NCBI GenBank assembly: GCA_963965975.1
Contig: OZ014416.1
Location: forward strand, 248,001-312,000
Reading direction: 5' to 3'
DNA: 64,000 nucleotides
Source of the DNA: Xestospongia bergquistia
Taxonomy: Eukaryota; Porifera; Demospongiae; Haplosclerida; Petrosiidae
The notes beneath the pieces were generated by a model that did not search any database, was not told the DNA's origin, and worked only from the letters and a program-made list of their open reading frames with translations. Numbering within the stretch: the stretch's first letter is position 1; the number at the start of each line of letters is the position of its first letter. Positions 1 through 13,700 of this stretch are shown here, one piece after another. Made by a program: the position numbers and the translations under genes.

Positions 1-459
1 ATTGTACATCAATGTTGTGAGTTTAGTTAAATAAATACTCATAGAACACTTATTTCAACTTTGGTAGCAACCAAAGGAACGCGACTGAGGGGGGCGAGTT
101 AAAATGGCGCGAGTCTGTTTTCGGGTGCATTCGCTTTTGACTTACTGCGATATTATGAGAATGCTCCGATAGTTTGGCTATCTTCGGAGGTGGCTCCTGT
201 TAATATGAGAAGACACAATATAGCAAAGGGTAAGCGCCGTATGAGACGGCCATTGATTGTCTTTCCACCTTACTGTAGTTAGGCGTGTCTAAATAATAAA
301 TTGACCAATAGAATTGCGATATTTGATTGCATCACGATAACTAAAAATTTGACTATAATTTTCAAATAAATAATTTGAAGCAAATCTATCACGTGTTGAT
401 GAAATATTTGTTATAGTTTTTTAAATATAGGTAATATAGCCAAAGTCATTTCTAAAGAA
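1..459. other. left-edge intergenic segment with a CpG-rich patch
   Basis: No gene is assigned here. From about 75 to 260 the sequence is richer in G, C and CpG than the surroundings. It holds a short hairpin around 163-189 (CTCCGA...TCGGAG) and a good splice-donor match (GGTAAGC) near 228. An ATG near 204 starts a short frame that reads into this donor, so a first exon, or the promoter of a gene to the left, is possible. A downstream acceptor-like CTGTAG lies near 280 but gives only a few codons. The rest is AT-rich 3' flank of the UBE4B gene. Confidence 0.3.
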
Positions 460-1987
460 TTAACGTAAACCTCGCTCTTTTTTCCATTCATTAATCCTAG
501 CCAATAATTCAGGAACAGGTTGTAACATGTTAACAGTTAATAGTTGTCGATTAAAAGGATCTTGAGGAGTATTTAGGAGATGTCGTACAATAATAGGCCT
601 GTCAACAATGATGCCACTAGGCAAACAGACTGGATCAGTCATCAAAGTGTCCATTAATGGATCTAATTAAATGGATTATAAGTGGGTGTGTCTAACTGGA
701 ATAAAGCACCTTTGAACTCGTCAGGAATATTTCCAATTTCTATCTCTTCTTTCATACTAGCTACAGCTTCTGCTTCAATTCTTTGAGCAAAGATACGGAA
801 CTGACGAATTGATTCCTAAAGAAATATTAGTTAATAAATAACCAACCTCCAACCACGCCCACCTCAGATTTGATGCCTCTGTTGTACAATATTCTGATGC
901 ATTGATCAAACAGTTCTTTACGATATGAACGTTCATCTGTAGCAACAGCTCGAGCTAGAGTGTCACCTGACAAATGTAGGTATATATTTGTCAGGAGGTC
1001 AAGAAGGTGCTTAGGAGAAAAGTTATATTTTTCAGGATCTTCAACCTAAAGTAAAATATGACAAACAAATTAGGAAATGGACAGATAATGACTAATGGAC
1101 AGATGTCTGTAGTGTAAATGGATGGACCTTTAATCCACTACATTTGGGACCACATAATTGCTGAAGATTGAAGTTCAACATTGAACTAACTCGAGACACC
1201 ATCTCCTGTATAAATAAAAATGTATGAGAAGTTTTACAAATAGATTTGTATTTACAGGACGCAAGAAAGGTTGCGTAATTTCTTTAGTTAAATAATGAAA
1301 TGTACTGAGAGTTTGTGAAGCTAGTGTGAGATACGAACGACACAGGTGTTCATCTTGTGACAACTGATGTAATCGAGATTGCTGTAAAGCCTAAAAGAGT
1401 ATAGACTTTCCTAACTACTACTAAACAAACACATACTTGAGGTTGACTGTTCCAGGATTCTTTGTCCTTCATTGCTTCTTGAGTTTCGTGAATAGCCTTT
1501 AAACCATCCAAAGACTCGTCCAATAAAAAGGTGATGTCATTAATTAGCATATTAATAAAACGAATGAAAGGGGCATCATCTTGAGGGTTTCTATGACAAT
1601 AAGTAGGTGAATGGAAAGATGAATTGAAGGATAACTGATTGATAAATTTACTTGCTCTCTTCAATAAAAACTTGTTTATGATGATGATTTTCCCACAGCT
1701 GCTTCAATATAATTGACAGATGGTAACGTACGCTAAATTTATCGAAGAACTCATTGGCACCACCCATATTCTCACAATCTACATAAAATATTTAAAGGTA
1801 TTATTATATGTACCAGATCACAGTACCAATATAAATCTTCATTAGCGCTGGAGCAAGATGAGGTACTGAGAGAGGATGTCCTAAAAAAATATCTAGTAGA
1901 TTATGTTGACGCTGTTGAACACCAGGTGTCATTACAAAGATCAACTTTAAGGAAATAATAGGGAAAGAGGAAAAGATGATAGAGAGA

Positions 1988-2021
<34 letters not shown>

Positions 2022-5000
2022 CAGAGAGACAGAGAGACAGAGAGAGACACAGAGAGAGAGAGACACAGAGAGACACAGAGAGAGAGTAATTTGAAAGCCA
2101 GGTTTCTAGTTTTTCTTACCTCTACTAATTTAACCAATAAATAAGGGTTTTTAACATATTTTGGACTAGCTATTAAAAGTAATGTAAGTGTAACAATGTT
2201 ACTAAGACCAGGGTCATCCAGAATACGAGGACATCGTCTAAAATAAATCATTCTAATTATCAATACAGACGAAAATATTGCACTCACTGAGAACAGAAAA
2301 CAAGAAAATCGATCATATCATCAATAAAGAACTCTGGTATCCCAGCAAATGACATAGGAGGTGTGTCTGGTAGTGGTAAATAAGGACTACAGCCACTATC
2401 ATATCCATGGCAACCATTAATGAATACCTTTTTCTAATACAGATCACTGATGTCATCCATTCAGCACACATACTATAGTATTCAATACATTTTTGTAAAA
2501 ATTCCTCATCAAATAAAAATGACCGCATGTTAACTTCCCACACAACTAATGCTTGATAACGATCATGTAGTTTTTCAGGTATTGATCTTTGAGCTACACG
2601 ACGTTCATCTATTATCTAAATGAATAAATGGATTCATAAAGGAATGGATGGATGGACTGATGAGTCAGTAGTTAGGAATGATTCCAAATACATATCAATT
2701 TCCTTCTGAATGACATCATTATGACATCATAACTAAATCATTGCTATTGGTTACTAAGATAAATACTGAAATATGAATTACTACAAAAATATTATAAGAA
2801 TTATATTATAATTACCTGACTTAATCGATGTATTTCCCTCAACATTTCTTTGTAGCGTCTTAGAACTGGAGAGAGAGTAATATGGTGACACATAGCTGTC
2901 AAAAAAAAACATTCCGTAGGGAACTTGGGTGATTGGAATTTCACTTCAGCAACTAATAAAGAAATGGGTGGAGTCATAATACAATATTGATATATTTACA
3001 TTGTTCTTTGCGCCACTTTTCTAGTTCCTTAGCTGAACAAGCCAGTCTGGTCTCATGTTCAATGGAAATACGGGAATCAGGATGGAAAATATACAGTGGA
3101 TCAATCTAGAGGTTAATATTACACAATAACCAAAGGATAGCTACCATTAGTAAGATCTAGACTAACTACCATTAGTAAGATCTAGACTAGTAAACATTAG
3201 TACTTACCACAGTGACCTAGGATAGCTACCATTAGTAAGCTCTAGACTAGTAAACATCAGTACTTACCACAGTGACCTAGGATAGCTACCATTAGTAAGC
3301 TCTAGACTAGTAAACATCAGTACTTACCACAGTGACCTAGGATAGCTACCATTAGTAAGCTCTAGACTAGTAAACATCAGTACTTACCACAGTGACCTAG
3401 GATAGCTACCAATAGTAAGTTCTAGACTAGTGTACTAGCTACCATTGGTAAGTTCTAGGTCACTCTATAGTACAATAACTATTAATAATGTATTATAACT
3501 TACACTAGCCAATTTAACTTTGCTATTTAGCTGTTGTAACACATATAACAAGTTAAATAGTAGTCCATCAGTAGAGAGAAAGTGGTCATCAGTTACTAGT
3601 TGTACCTTCTTTGAATTAACCACTAATAGTTTCTCCAGAATATCCAAAGTAGCATTACGTGTTTCAGTACACTTCAACATACAATGTACTGCACGAAACA
3701 TCTCTTGCTAATGGAGATAGGGAGAGAGATAGATGACGATTAATGTAATTTTTAGATGAGATCAATTAAGGTAAAAATTTAAATTGTTTTATTATATCAA
3801 CAAATGCACACACCTTATAACATCCTGTAAACACATTACATACTTACATGGTAAACTACATCAATGATGTCATAATACATTAGACAATACACTTCTTATT
3901 TCTCATTTGATGTCATTTGATTAAATATTATATTATATATATCACAAAAACCTTTCAATATCCTATTGTATCACTCCTTACAAAGTTAATGTATTAACAA
4001 TAACACGTTTAATACTGAATGGAGTGATAGACAAGTCATTTGATTAACAGTACCATTTACTTACTATAGAGCACTGTACATCTATACAACATGTACCAAT
4101 TACAGGACTAATAGCTATACAACTGACCTCTCTCATGTATTATGAAGGACAACACATATTACTACAAGACTACAGGGTTTTACCAATTACTCAGTACAGG
4201 ATACATTACACTAAATAGTACTATCCGTCTAATCTATCTAAAAATAGAACATTGCTATAATGCACTAGTAATATTGTCCTGTATAGGAGTGGTATTGTCA
4301 TGTGCAGGGGCAGTATTGTCCTATATATATATATATGAGGTATTGTCCTGTATAGAGGCAGTATTGTCCTATATATATATGAGGTATTGTCCTGTCCAGG
4401 GGCAGTATTGTCCTGTATATATGAGGTATTGTCCAGTATAGGGGCAGTATTGTCCTGTATAGGGGAGGTATTGTCATGTATAGGGGCAGTATTGTCCTGT
4501 ACAGGGGCAGTATTGTCCTGTATATATGAGGTATTGTCCTGTTCAGGGGCAGTATTGTCCTGTATATATGAGGCATTGTCCAGTATAGAGGCAGTATTGT
4601 CCTGTATAGGGGAGGTATTGTCATGTATAGGGGCAGTATTGTCCTGTACAGGGGCAGTATTGTCCTGTATATATGAGGTATTGTCCTGTACAGGGGCAGT
4701 ATTGTCCTGTATATATGAGGTATTGTCCTGTACAGGGGCAGTATTGTCCTGTATATATGAGGTGTTGTCCTGTACAGGGGGAAGTATTGTCCTGTATATA
4801 TGAGGTATTGTCCAGTATAGGGGCAGTATTGTCCTGTATAGGGGAGGTATTGTCATGTATATATGAGGTATTGTCATATATAGGGGCAGTATTGTCCTGT
4901 ACAGGGGCAGTATTGTCCTGTATATATGAGGTATTGTCCTGTACAGGGGCAGTATTGTCCTGTATATATGAGGTATTGTCCTGTACAGGGGCAGTATTGT

Positions 5001-6831
5001 CCTGCATATATGAGGTATTGTCCTGTACAGGGGCAGTATTGTCCTGTATATATGAGGTGTATTATTAAATGACTTACTTTACAAATGTTGATTGTTTGAA
5101 CTAGTGCAGTACCTAATGACTGAGCATCTTGTGGTGTTGTTACACTACTAGATACATATTGTTCTTTAACGTCAGTCTAATGGATGTATAAATTATTAAA
5201 ATGGACATATATAATAGTTAATATGTATCACTGACATGATCTTCCATCAATCCTGATACAGCTAAGAATGGTCCCAAAATACAGTTGTGTTGTAGTTCCC
5301 GACCAGAATCTTCTTGTGGTAACCACATATTATGTGATGTCATCTGTAATATAATATCTGTAAACTTTAATAGTCTAATTCATCCATTTACCAGACGACA
5401 AATTGGTCGAAGACTTCCATTTGGAACCTTGACTTCACATAAATTTGCTAAGATTGATATAGGGGCGTGACATCCTTCACAAAGAGGAGATACATATCCA
5501 ACGCTCTCTCGTAATCCTAAAATGATAGGTTCGAATACCTATGACACAAGAGAGATAAATGGATTAATGAACAGGTAGATTAATGGATATATAAAGGACA
5601 GGATGTGTAACGTACAGTTTTCAAACAGACAGAGGATTGTCCAGGAGGATCTTCATTATAACAACACAATACTAAATCTGATAAAAAAGAGGGGGACAAT
5701 GGGTGGGCGTAGCTGGCAAGTAGGTAGGGTAGCAATACAGAACTAAATAACAATAAATTGACATCATAATAACATCATAGTGACATCATACTTACTATCG
5801 TATATCTTCAGTATCTAGATTCCCACAAAGTACTGACATTAAGAATGACATAATTGTTTGTTTACTAGCAGCTATAACATGACCTCTTGTACTCTCTTTA
5901 TCCTAAATACATATCTGTCAATGTGTGACCTTTACCATCCAGTCTTTTGTCTGTCTATCCACCCATTAGCTATTAACATATATACCTTTACATAGCGTTC
6001 TTCTAATGCAGCACGATCATAACAGTCTAAAAGATAAGCTACCATTCCTATTCTGCCTGGCTGATTTGTATATCGGATAACTTGACCACTCCCACTAGTA
6101 GGAGAAGCAGCAAGATTCACATACAAAATAGGTGGGGTTAAGTTTTGAGGGGGAGTGGTTTGATGAAAGAACAAGAGTCGCTCCATAAGTAGCTGTGATA
6201 TCAAATCTAAAGGATTAGCATATGCTAGAGAAGAAATGAATGTAATAAAATATTAAGATAACCAGTTATATCTAACCTGTGTCTTCATTAATTTCCAAAT
6301 TTTCCTTTAAATAAGGTAACAATATTGCATCTTCTTGTACATCAGCAGACTAGATAATATGCATATAAACATGACCACACCCACTTCCCCACCCCTAACT
6401 CACTGTATATGTAACTTTAAAGATTCGAGATATGAGATTGTGAAAATTCAAATTTTTTGTTTGAGCTAAATTAGTGGGAGTGTCTTTTGTTGGAGAGACT
6501 AGTGAGTCTTGACGAGAAAAAGAAGCTTCCATTGGTTCACTTGTATGCGCAGGTGTAACAGACTCCATCTGATGATGTCATAATGTAATGAATGCTACTT
6601 ATTTGATACGTACTGATTTATTGGGGGAGGGGCTTAGACTTAGAGTACGCCCACTTTCATGGACACTCTGCTCTGGTTGAGATGTGGGTGTTGATGGTTC
6701 AGTCTGTGATCGTACTGGTAAGTTAGCTAGTCTCTGGAGACGACGACGTCTCATCTGAAGAGAAAGAGAGAATTTGTCAACCATTACATACTAACTCTTA
6801 CCTCATCTATAGATAATTCATCTGCACTCAT
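460..6831 (-). CDS. UBE4B: ubiquitin conjugation factor E4 B (U-box E3/E4 ligase)
   Basis: Multi-exon gene encoding an E4/E3 ubiquitin ligase that extends chains on substrates handed over by other ligases, often with p97/VCP. The start reads [10 protein letters not shown], then after a short intron [12 protein letters not shown], matching the UBE4 N-terminus. The Ufd2 core is visible in many exons, e.g. 3502-3709 ([20 protein letters not shown]). The last exon, 460-662, is the U-box ([14 protein letters not shown], stop after KKERGLR). As is usual for U-boxes there are no zinc-binding cysteines. Most introns are about 50 nt; the intron 663-709 is 47 nt. Two large introns carry minisatellites (3135-3470 and 4262-5065). 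About 20 exons; not every boundary was resolved. It is head-to-head with MED18, 132 bp between start codons. Identity is secure. Confidence 0.93.
1980..2088. repeat. GA-rich microsatellite in UBE4B intron
   Basis: About 110 bp of (GA)n broken by GACA steps, lying in an intron of UBE4B. On the gene strand it is a (TC)n/(TGTC)n polypyrimidine tract. Low-complexity reading frames across it (Ser/Leu/Cys/Val) are not genes. Confidence 0.9.
3135..3470. repeat. 60-bp minisatellite, locus 1 (UBE4B intron)
   Basis: Tandem array with an exact 60-bp period over its best part (lines starting 3241 and 3301 are nearly identical). The unit contains GATAGCTACCATTAG, CTCTAGACTAG and CAGTACTTACCACAGTGACC. Edge copies are shorter and diverged. 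The same family occurs in inverted orientation at about 36910-37262. Confidence 0.93.
4262..5065. repeat. 21-bp minisatellite, about 800 bp (UBE4B intron)
   Basis: About 38 copies of a 21-bp unit, GTATTGTCCTGTAnnnnnnnG, arranged mostly as alternating A/B forms (TATATGAG or CAGGGGCA endings), so a 42-bp higher-order repeat. As 21 is a multiple of three and the unit lacks stops in some frames, long open frames cross it on both strands (heptads such as QDNTAPV on the minus strand). It sits inside the 1.37-kb intron between UBE4B exons ending near 3709 and starting near 5076, so it is not expected to be coding. Confidence 0.93.
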
Positions 6832-6963
6832 TGTTAACTTTAACTAGGGCCAAAACTTTCTCCTTTTATGTATCAACAGAATAGCTGTATCATTGAGAGC
6901 GAGTTGTATACAACACAGCTGATATATACCACAATATTGGGCGTGGCCACCACACCTAATAAG
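6832..6963. promoter_or_regulatory. shared UBE4B/MED18 bidirectional promoter region
   Basis: 132 bp between the UBE4B and MED18 start codons. It must hold both promoters unless there are 5' untranslated introns. It contains GGGCGTGGCC next to CCACACC, a form of the CACCC word found all over the window. No X-box and no clear TATA box was seen. Confidence 0.6.
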
Positions 6964-9112
6964 ATGTCGGCGTCAGCTAGGGCTCTAGGACAGCAGTATG
7001 AATTTTTATTGTACGGTAGTGTCTCTGAGGCGAACTTAGCCGCTCTTCTCCACCGTTTGAGAGGACTTTGTGACTTTGCCACGAGTGGAGGAACCGCCTT
7101 CTCTGACAGAGAAATTGTGCTCAAAATTGGTAGGTGTGGGACGCACGTTAATTAATAGTTATTTATAGTTGCTATGAATAATAATTATTATTATTATTAA
7201 TTTTTAGTTTATTATTACCTCTTAATTCCACCCACTTTTAGAAAGTCAAAGTGCCTCAGCAAAATTACATGTACGACAGTCGTTAGATCAACCCAATGCA
7301 CCATGGTTAGTGGGTGTGGTCAACAATCGAGTAATAGTAAACAATATATTATACTATAATATGTGCTAATAGTATATATACAAAGATAGTTTATGGACTT
7401 GTGGAGTCCTCTTGGTTTTTGTGATTTGGTTCTTTTCATAATTAGTTATTGTTCCATACTAATTTGTTATTATATTATAGGGTCCTCTCATATAATGGTC
7501 AGTTAGAACTTGGTGATCTCTCTCGTCCTACTGCCGTTAGAACATGTGTTCATACTGGATGTAGTCATAATGTGTTAGACTATTTACGTGAATTAGGATT
7601 TAAGTAAGTTATCATTATAACGATAACAAGCTATCATAACATTAATATTATTATATTATTATAGTGCTGTCACGGAGACTATTATGAAAGGATATATTTT
7701 TAGAAAGGGAACAATTAGAATTTTGGTATTCAGACTATATCAGGTATAGGCCACGCCCTCTGTTACCATCAGTCCATATCAAATACACATTCATCCATTC
7801 TAATAATCCATTGTATCATTCAGTCATCCATTAATTGTAGACAAGACATTGACGAGACATCACTTGACATCACTTGACATCATTATCATATGTCATCTGC
7901 TTCATTTAACATTGCACACTATTAATGCTGAAAAGATTAATGTATCAAAACAACTTGAAAACATACAAGCATGTCATATTTAAATTAATGTACACTTATA
8001 TCATTGATATAAACAACAAACTATAAACATTCTTTCTCTATAATAATTAATTATCGGTAAGTTCTTGGAAGGTAGACAAGATAAATGAATTAACAAGACA
8101 ATTAACAATACTTAGTAATCATTATTTTGATGTGTCCGTTTAATTAAATTCCATATCTAGTTATCTTCTAATTGTCAATAGAAACACTATATACAGCATG
8201 TATTTGCCAACATCTCCTTTTAATATGTAACAGTAGAACTGATTATAATAATAACTCCATACACTGTTAACATAACACAAATGACAGCTATATTACTTGT
8301 ACAAACAAGCCACAGTCAGTACCATTATCTTTTATTGTTCTATTCGAAATATAAAAGAGAGGTTTAATAGCTAGCAACAGCTAAAAAGTTATAGTTCATT
8401 AGTTACGTTATATGTTTCTCTCGTGTTCTTTAAATTTTTTGATAATCTGCGTGCAGTGCCAGCTGTTACTACCTGGCAAGAAGACTAATCATTCCATATA
8501 TGGGCAAACAACCACCAACTCTCGGCATTTTCTTCAGATTCTTGTTCATGTACAGGTTATCAAGAATGGCAAAAGGAGTGGGCGGTAACATTATTGTGGT
8601 CAATAAAGTCATCATGTTTGGTCATCAGTATATATAAAAACACATTGTATATGTAACTTTAAACCATAAACAGATTGAGTGATACTATATTGGACACCAT
8701 AATCCTTACGTTTTGGTTTGCATAGTAAAGATGGTTGTGGTTACTGATCATATGTTGTAAACAGCTGCTACTGTGCATGGTCTACAAATCCAAAATAATT
8801 GAATGATGATGTCATATTGATGAACTTCCCAGTGTACTGTTATCATAGATACATTGTTAAGATGCCTTCAATGATTTTGATGTTGCTAGGATATGCTATA
8901 CAATTTGGAAAATACACACCCAAAATTACTTAAAGGTTAAACCACCTAAAGCTATATATCCATTAAACTCTATCTATCCATCCATCCATACACCATTTGA
9001 CCTGCCACATTCCATTAGGAATTAACAACCATCTTTTGAGCCATCAATATTGACACACACACCTCTCCTCCTAAATTCCTTTAAGCAATATTTAACTCAT
9101 TGATAATTATAT

Positions 9113-9153
<41 letters not shown>

Positions 9154-9347
9154 GCACTATTGTAATATCTATTGTAATACTATCTACTTTATATATACAG
9201 TCTAATGATACTGGTGATGTGGACTCTGCTCAACCATTTTCCAATAGCTACCTTGTTGAGTTATCAGCAGTTGCTACCACTGGTCAAGATTCCATCGGAA
9301 ATGAGATGAAAAGTTTTGCCGAACATCTAAAATCGTATCCTTGGTAG
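6964..9347 (+). CDS. MED18: Mediator complex subunit 18
   Basis: Head-module subunit of Mediator, which with MED20 and MED17 links activators to RNA polymerase II. Five exons: 6964-7129, 7242-7305, 7481-7603, 7665-7743 and 9201-9347, about 190 residues against about 208 in human. Diagnostic stretches are LLHRLRGLCDF near the N-terminus, LDQPNAPW, YLRELGFN, GYIFRKGTIRILVFRLYQ and the final YLVELSAVATTGQDS...MKSFAEHLKSYPW. The protein stops soon after the conserved AEHLK helix, so the tail is shorter than in vertebrates. Intron 4 (7744-9200, 1.46 kb) is unusually long for this window; it holds AT-rich sequence and a CA microsatellite but no gene that I can recognise. Confidence 0.92.
9114..9157. 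repeat. CA microsatellite in MED18 intron 4
   Basis: Run of (CA)n with CG interruptions at its edges, just upstream of the last MED18 exon. Confidence 0.9.
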
Positions 9348-10764
9348 ATAAATGGATGGATTAATGGATGGATGGATTGTTCTAATAATCTGATGAATTT
9401 AATTTTTTATATATTTTATATTTTGTTCCCTTAAATTTCAATAGAAAATCAATTGTTAGGTAACTGTACTACATAGTTTGACCAACTCTTGGAATAAGAG
9501 TGTAGTCAACCAATAGCACAGTTACTTAGCAACACTATTTTATAATATTATATAATTAATACATTCCAATCTACAAGGAAATAATGGTTGTAAATAATCT
9601 TGTCTATAGTGACTGACCCCATTAGAATGTGTCACATCCTGATTGTTACTATGGGCACCTGGTTAGTACTATGGACAAATGAACTAGCTATAATACCCTT
9701 TAGCTATAAGTGATGATATCAATGATTTCCTCTTTCAATTGCCTTTATTATGTCCATAACTAGTAAATAATATTGACATAACAAATACAGGTCATATTTA
9801 ATATTTAATATCCTGATGAAGAGGATAAATAACGAGTGATTTTCATGGAAAATCTGTACTTTGAATGTTCAGTAATGTAAGTTTGTTATAGAAAGGTCAG
9901 AGTATAGTGCATTTATTATTGTTCATTGGTTAGCTACCTGTCATGTGAGTACATTCTTACAACATTATAAAGAGTTCTATTGACAAGATATACTACAATT
10001 TAGGGCAACACAACATTGGCCCTGTTCCAGGAAATATTGTAACACCTTAGTCATGTTCAATAAGTTAGAATTTAAGTTGACATTTCTTGTTGACACATCA
10101 CATAATACAATGACAATATCCTGTTTTATTTTAGTAGTATAAAGCAAAGAGAAGGTTACCAATATCTTATTTAACACAGAATGAGGTTTTTAAATATCTA
10201 GTTTGTTATATTAATTATCTAGATATTAATTTTATAATGAGTTTGTATAAAGAGTTTGGTTGTCTCAATGTTGGATCAACACGGACGTCTGTATCTTAAT
10301 AGATTTGACTATCTCACTAGACATTATTATCATGTAAATTATTTAACTTAATTATTGATGTGGTTTACAGCTGCAAATTACAAAACCTATTAATATTATT
10401 ATTTTCCTTAATAACTATTACTTTTCGTTAGAATTGTTGTAATGGAGAAAACTGACGGTATTCGATGACAAACACATTTAAGTGTACTTCATTATGATAT
10501 GTTATTTTCATATATTATCAAGAGTTAATTTACTGGTTTTTGTAAATATATGTCGTCAAAATGTCTAATGAAATACTTCTAAACCTAGAAACCCCCTGGA
10601 GTAGTTACATAACGTCATCGCGTCCGCCCAATTTAGAAATTATAAATACCACACGTAACGTCGCATCGCTCTCCAGATCGAGAAAGTTAGATTTACAGAA
10701 AGTTTTATATTTTATGATTATAAGCAGAGCTTTTCCTACAAATTTTTTAAGCAGACGCTAAAAG
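9348..10764. other. MED18-dystrobrevin intergenic region
   Basis: 1.4 kb between tandem genes. It starts with AATGGATGGATT repeats (9355-9380) and holds a 13-bp X-box-like word GTTACTTAGCAAC near 9522. The middle is AT-rich with no gene seen. The last 200 bp are CpG-richer and look like the dystrobrevin promoter: CCAAT at 10628-10632 and TATAAATA at 10641-10648, about 120 bp before the start codon. An open frame of 66 codons (10561-10761) overlaps this promoter and ends just before the dystrobrevin ATG; it is probably not translated. Confidence 0.5.
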
Positions 10765-13700
10765 ATGAATACACTCCTTGGAGAACTTGGTAAGTGAAAT
10801 AGTACTGCAAATTCTGAGCTAGAAATATCTCCAATTTCTTTGCACAGCAACTTACAATGATATTCAGTATCCTCGTTATCGACTCGCCTTTAAGTTGAGA
10901 AGATTGCAGACCAGCTTTATTTTGCATCAACTTGATTTAGGTGTCCTTCAAGATATCTTGCACTCTACTGGAGTCCAACCATTACCTCCAGATCACGAAG
11001 TGACTGAACCTCAGCTCAGTTCTGTGATGGCAGAGATCTACTCTGCTCTCAAGTCTTCAATGTCAAGTCATATCAACTCTGCAACACTACAAGATGCTCA
11101 CACAACTTGTTTCAATTGGTTTTTAATGGCACTGCAATGGTAAGTTGACTGCAAGATAGAAACGCAATCTTCTTTTTGGCAATATTTAGTTTTATTATCA
11201 ACTGTTCTTTCTTTCTGTATACAGTGATACTCCCGACAGCAGAGGAACTGTAGGAGTACTAAAAATTGTTTTAACTCTCTTTTGTGGAAGTAAAACTGCT
11301 GACAAAGCAAAGTGTAAGTGTTAAAATTATAATTTTGCTTTGCTATAAATTTGAAAGATAAATTTTAAACTGTACATTCAATAACAATGATTGTTTACTT
11401 TCTATATTAATATTAGATTTGTTCAGTGTACTGGCAAAGAATGGTACTGTTGGTCTAGATGGTTTACAATTCTTTTGTGAAACAGTTCAACTTGTAAGAA
11501 TGTGTTATTAATTGTTAATTGTATTGAACTATTTGTTATTTCAGCTGGCTAATTGTCTCCAAGAAACAATCTATCCTGATGTGAAATCTGTGGATCGAGC
11601 AATGTCTGAATGTCTTTATTATGTTCGTAACCAAGATGATATTGAAGATGAAGAGGAAGATGGTGGTCTTCAGCGACCATGGTTGTCATGTTTTGAGTTA
11701 GTCAAGTCATTCACGGCTTCTCCTTCACTGAACTTTTTGTCGTGGTTGGATTTGTGGTTTAGTCTTCCAAATATGGAAAAAGGTGAGAGAATTTTAGCTA
11801 CGTGACTAGTAATTTAGCATCTGTATTTTTTGTGTTCTACAACTCACTCATCCAAAAACAACAATGTCAAGTATTTTCTTTCTTTTGATGTAGTAATTCA
11901 CACCGTCAAGTGTAGTATCTGTAACAAGAAAAGTATAAAAGGTTTCCGATATCAATGTGAAGAGTGTTCCAGCTATCACATGTGTCAGGTAAATAATAAC
12001 AATGTTAGTAGAGCTACAAACCACTTAATTAATACAAAGGCAGTTGGTTTGTTTAAACTGTCTGTGTAAACTTTAAATAAAGAATTGAAAGGGATTCCCA
12101 TTTCCCAGGTGTCTGTTACAGTGTGGGCTATTAGTTAATATCATATATAATATAACTCCTCCTGTTCAGATCTATTATATGATAACACTTAATTTTTTTT
12201 TTCAGATGTGTTTCCTCAAAGGACGTACATCAGATCACCATACCAACGAACATAAAGTACTAGAATGTCAGGATTATACAAAGAGTTTAATGTGTCGTAT
12301 TGGCCTCAGCCACTCTAACAGCAAACATTATAGAGTTATGGACGAACCACGACAAGGTCATGTTCAACTTCGTCTTAAAAGTAAAGACTTGATTGATGGA
12401 AGTGCTAACTCCTTAAATCGACTATCTACAACATTCCTTGACAGTCCAATTGGGTAAGACACACGGCACCTCTTATGAAATAAATTATTAATATTTTTTT
12501 TATGTAGTCATGTTCGAAGCCCTTCAGCTACTCCTGAGCCTGTACATAGACCTACTGTTATTCGTATTGGTAGTAAGGATTCACTCAATAGTCCACGACG
12601 TGAACCAGGAATTGCTACTGAAAACAGACGTCATTCACTTGCTAGTACAAGTAGTTCTGATAGCTCTGAAGGACGTGGTCTAGAAGGAGCAACTAGTCCA
12701 CAAACGATTGGTGATCATAGTCTTGGTTTACGTAGACCCAGTCCTATCATTCCAAGTATCAGACGTTATACTCAATCTGGTTTTCCTGCACCTCGCTCGC
12801 TACAAAGGATTGCCGACGAAGAAATGACTGGTGCCTGGGTAAGAAAACACAGTGCCCCTCAAACCTTCCCAAGATCTGGTAACTTGAGCATGTCCAAGAC
12901 ATCTTCAGATGGTCTTGTTTTGGATAAGAGAGAACAAGAAGAATTTAACAGAATCAATAAGTAAGTTTGGATTGATATGAAAACAGTAAACAAAAATAAC
13001 GACATACCTACTATAAAACAGAAGCTGATGAGCTCAGTCTATTTTAATGTCAAAGGTGTTATTTCATTGTAAGAAGACCCTAATTTTATCAGTACAGAGG
13101 CCAAACATGACATGCCTAGAGGCCATACATCCTATAAAGGAATGCTTTCCTCTGTAAGCACAAGATTGACATGTTATATCATGTCATGTTGTTTTGATAT
13201 ACAACTAGTCTCTCATAGTGTGTCTATGCCAATTTAATAGACCTATAGACCACAAGATTTTAAAACATCCATAAATAGTAACTTGATCTGTAGGATTGTC
13301 ACATAGTTTCACTAACAGATCATTCAGGAACTGTTGACAATGGCATTGCTCTATCATAACAATGTATTTACTTAGTCTTGTGTGGCATTTGAAAGTTGAT
13401 ATAATTACTCTCCAGTGCCATATGCACTATATCTATTGGTAGTAGTTTAGTGTTGTATTATTATAATTATCATTCTCTTGTTTTTTACAAGGAAATTGAG
13501 TCTTGAAGTTGATCAACTCTTGCAAGATATTGAGCCACAACTCAGTGGCACTTCTACTAAAATGAGCTTTAGTTCTGAAGGTAGTGATGAAATTGCTGTT
13601 ATGAACGAAGTAGAACAAGAAGAAATCCTTCAATCTCGTTTAATTCAAGCTTCTGAAAAGAAACAACATCTGTCAATGGAGTTAGATACCCTATTGGGTC

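Noticed and set aside
1804-2287. Ser/Leu/Cys-rich frames on the minus strand
   Set aside because: Product of a GA/CT microsatellite running into a UBE4B exon.
4221-5068. Long repetitive reading frames of up to 218 codons on both strands
   Set aside because: They are frames through a 21-bp minisatellite within a UBE4B intron bounded by good splice sites; flanking exons join in frame without it.
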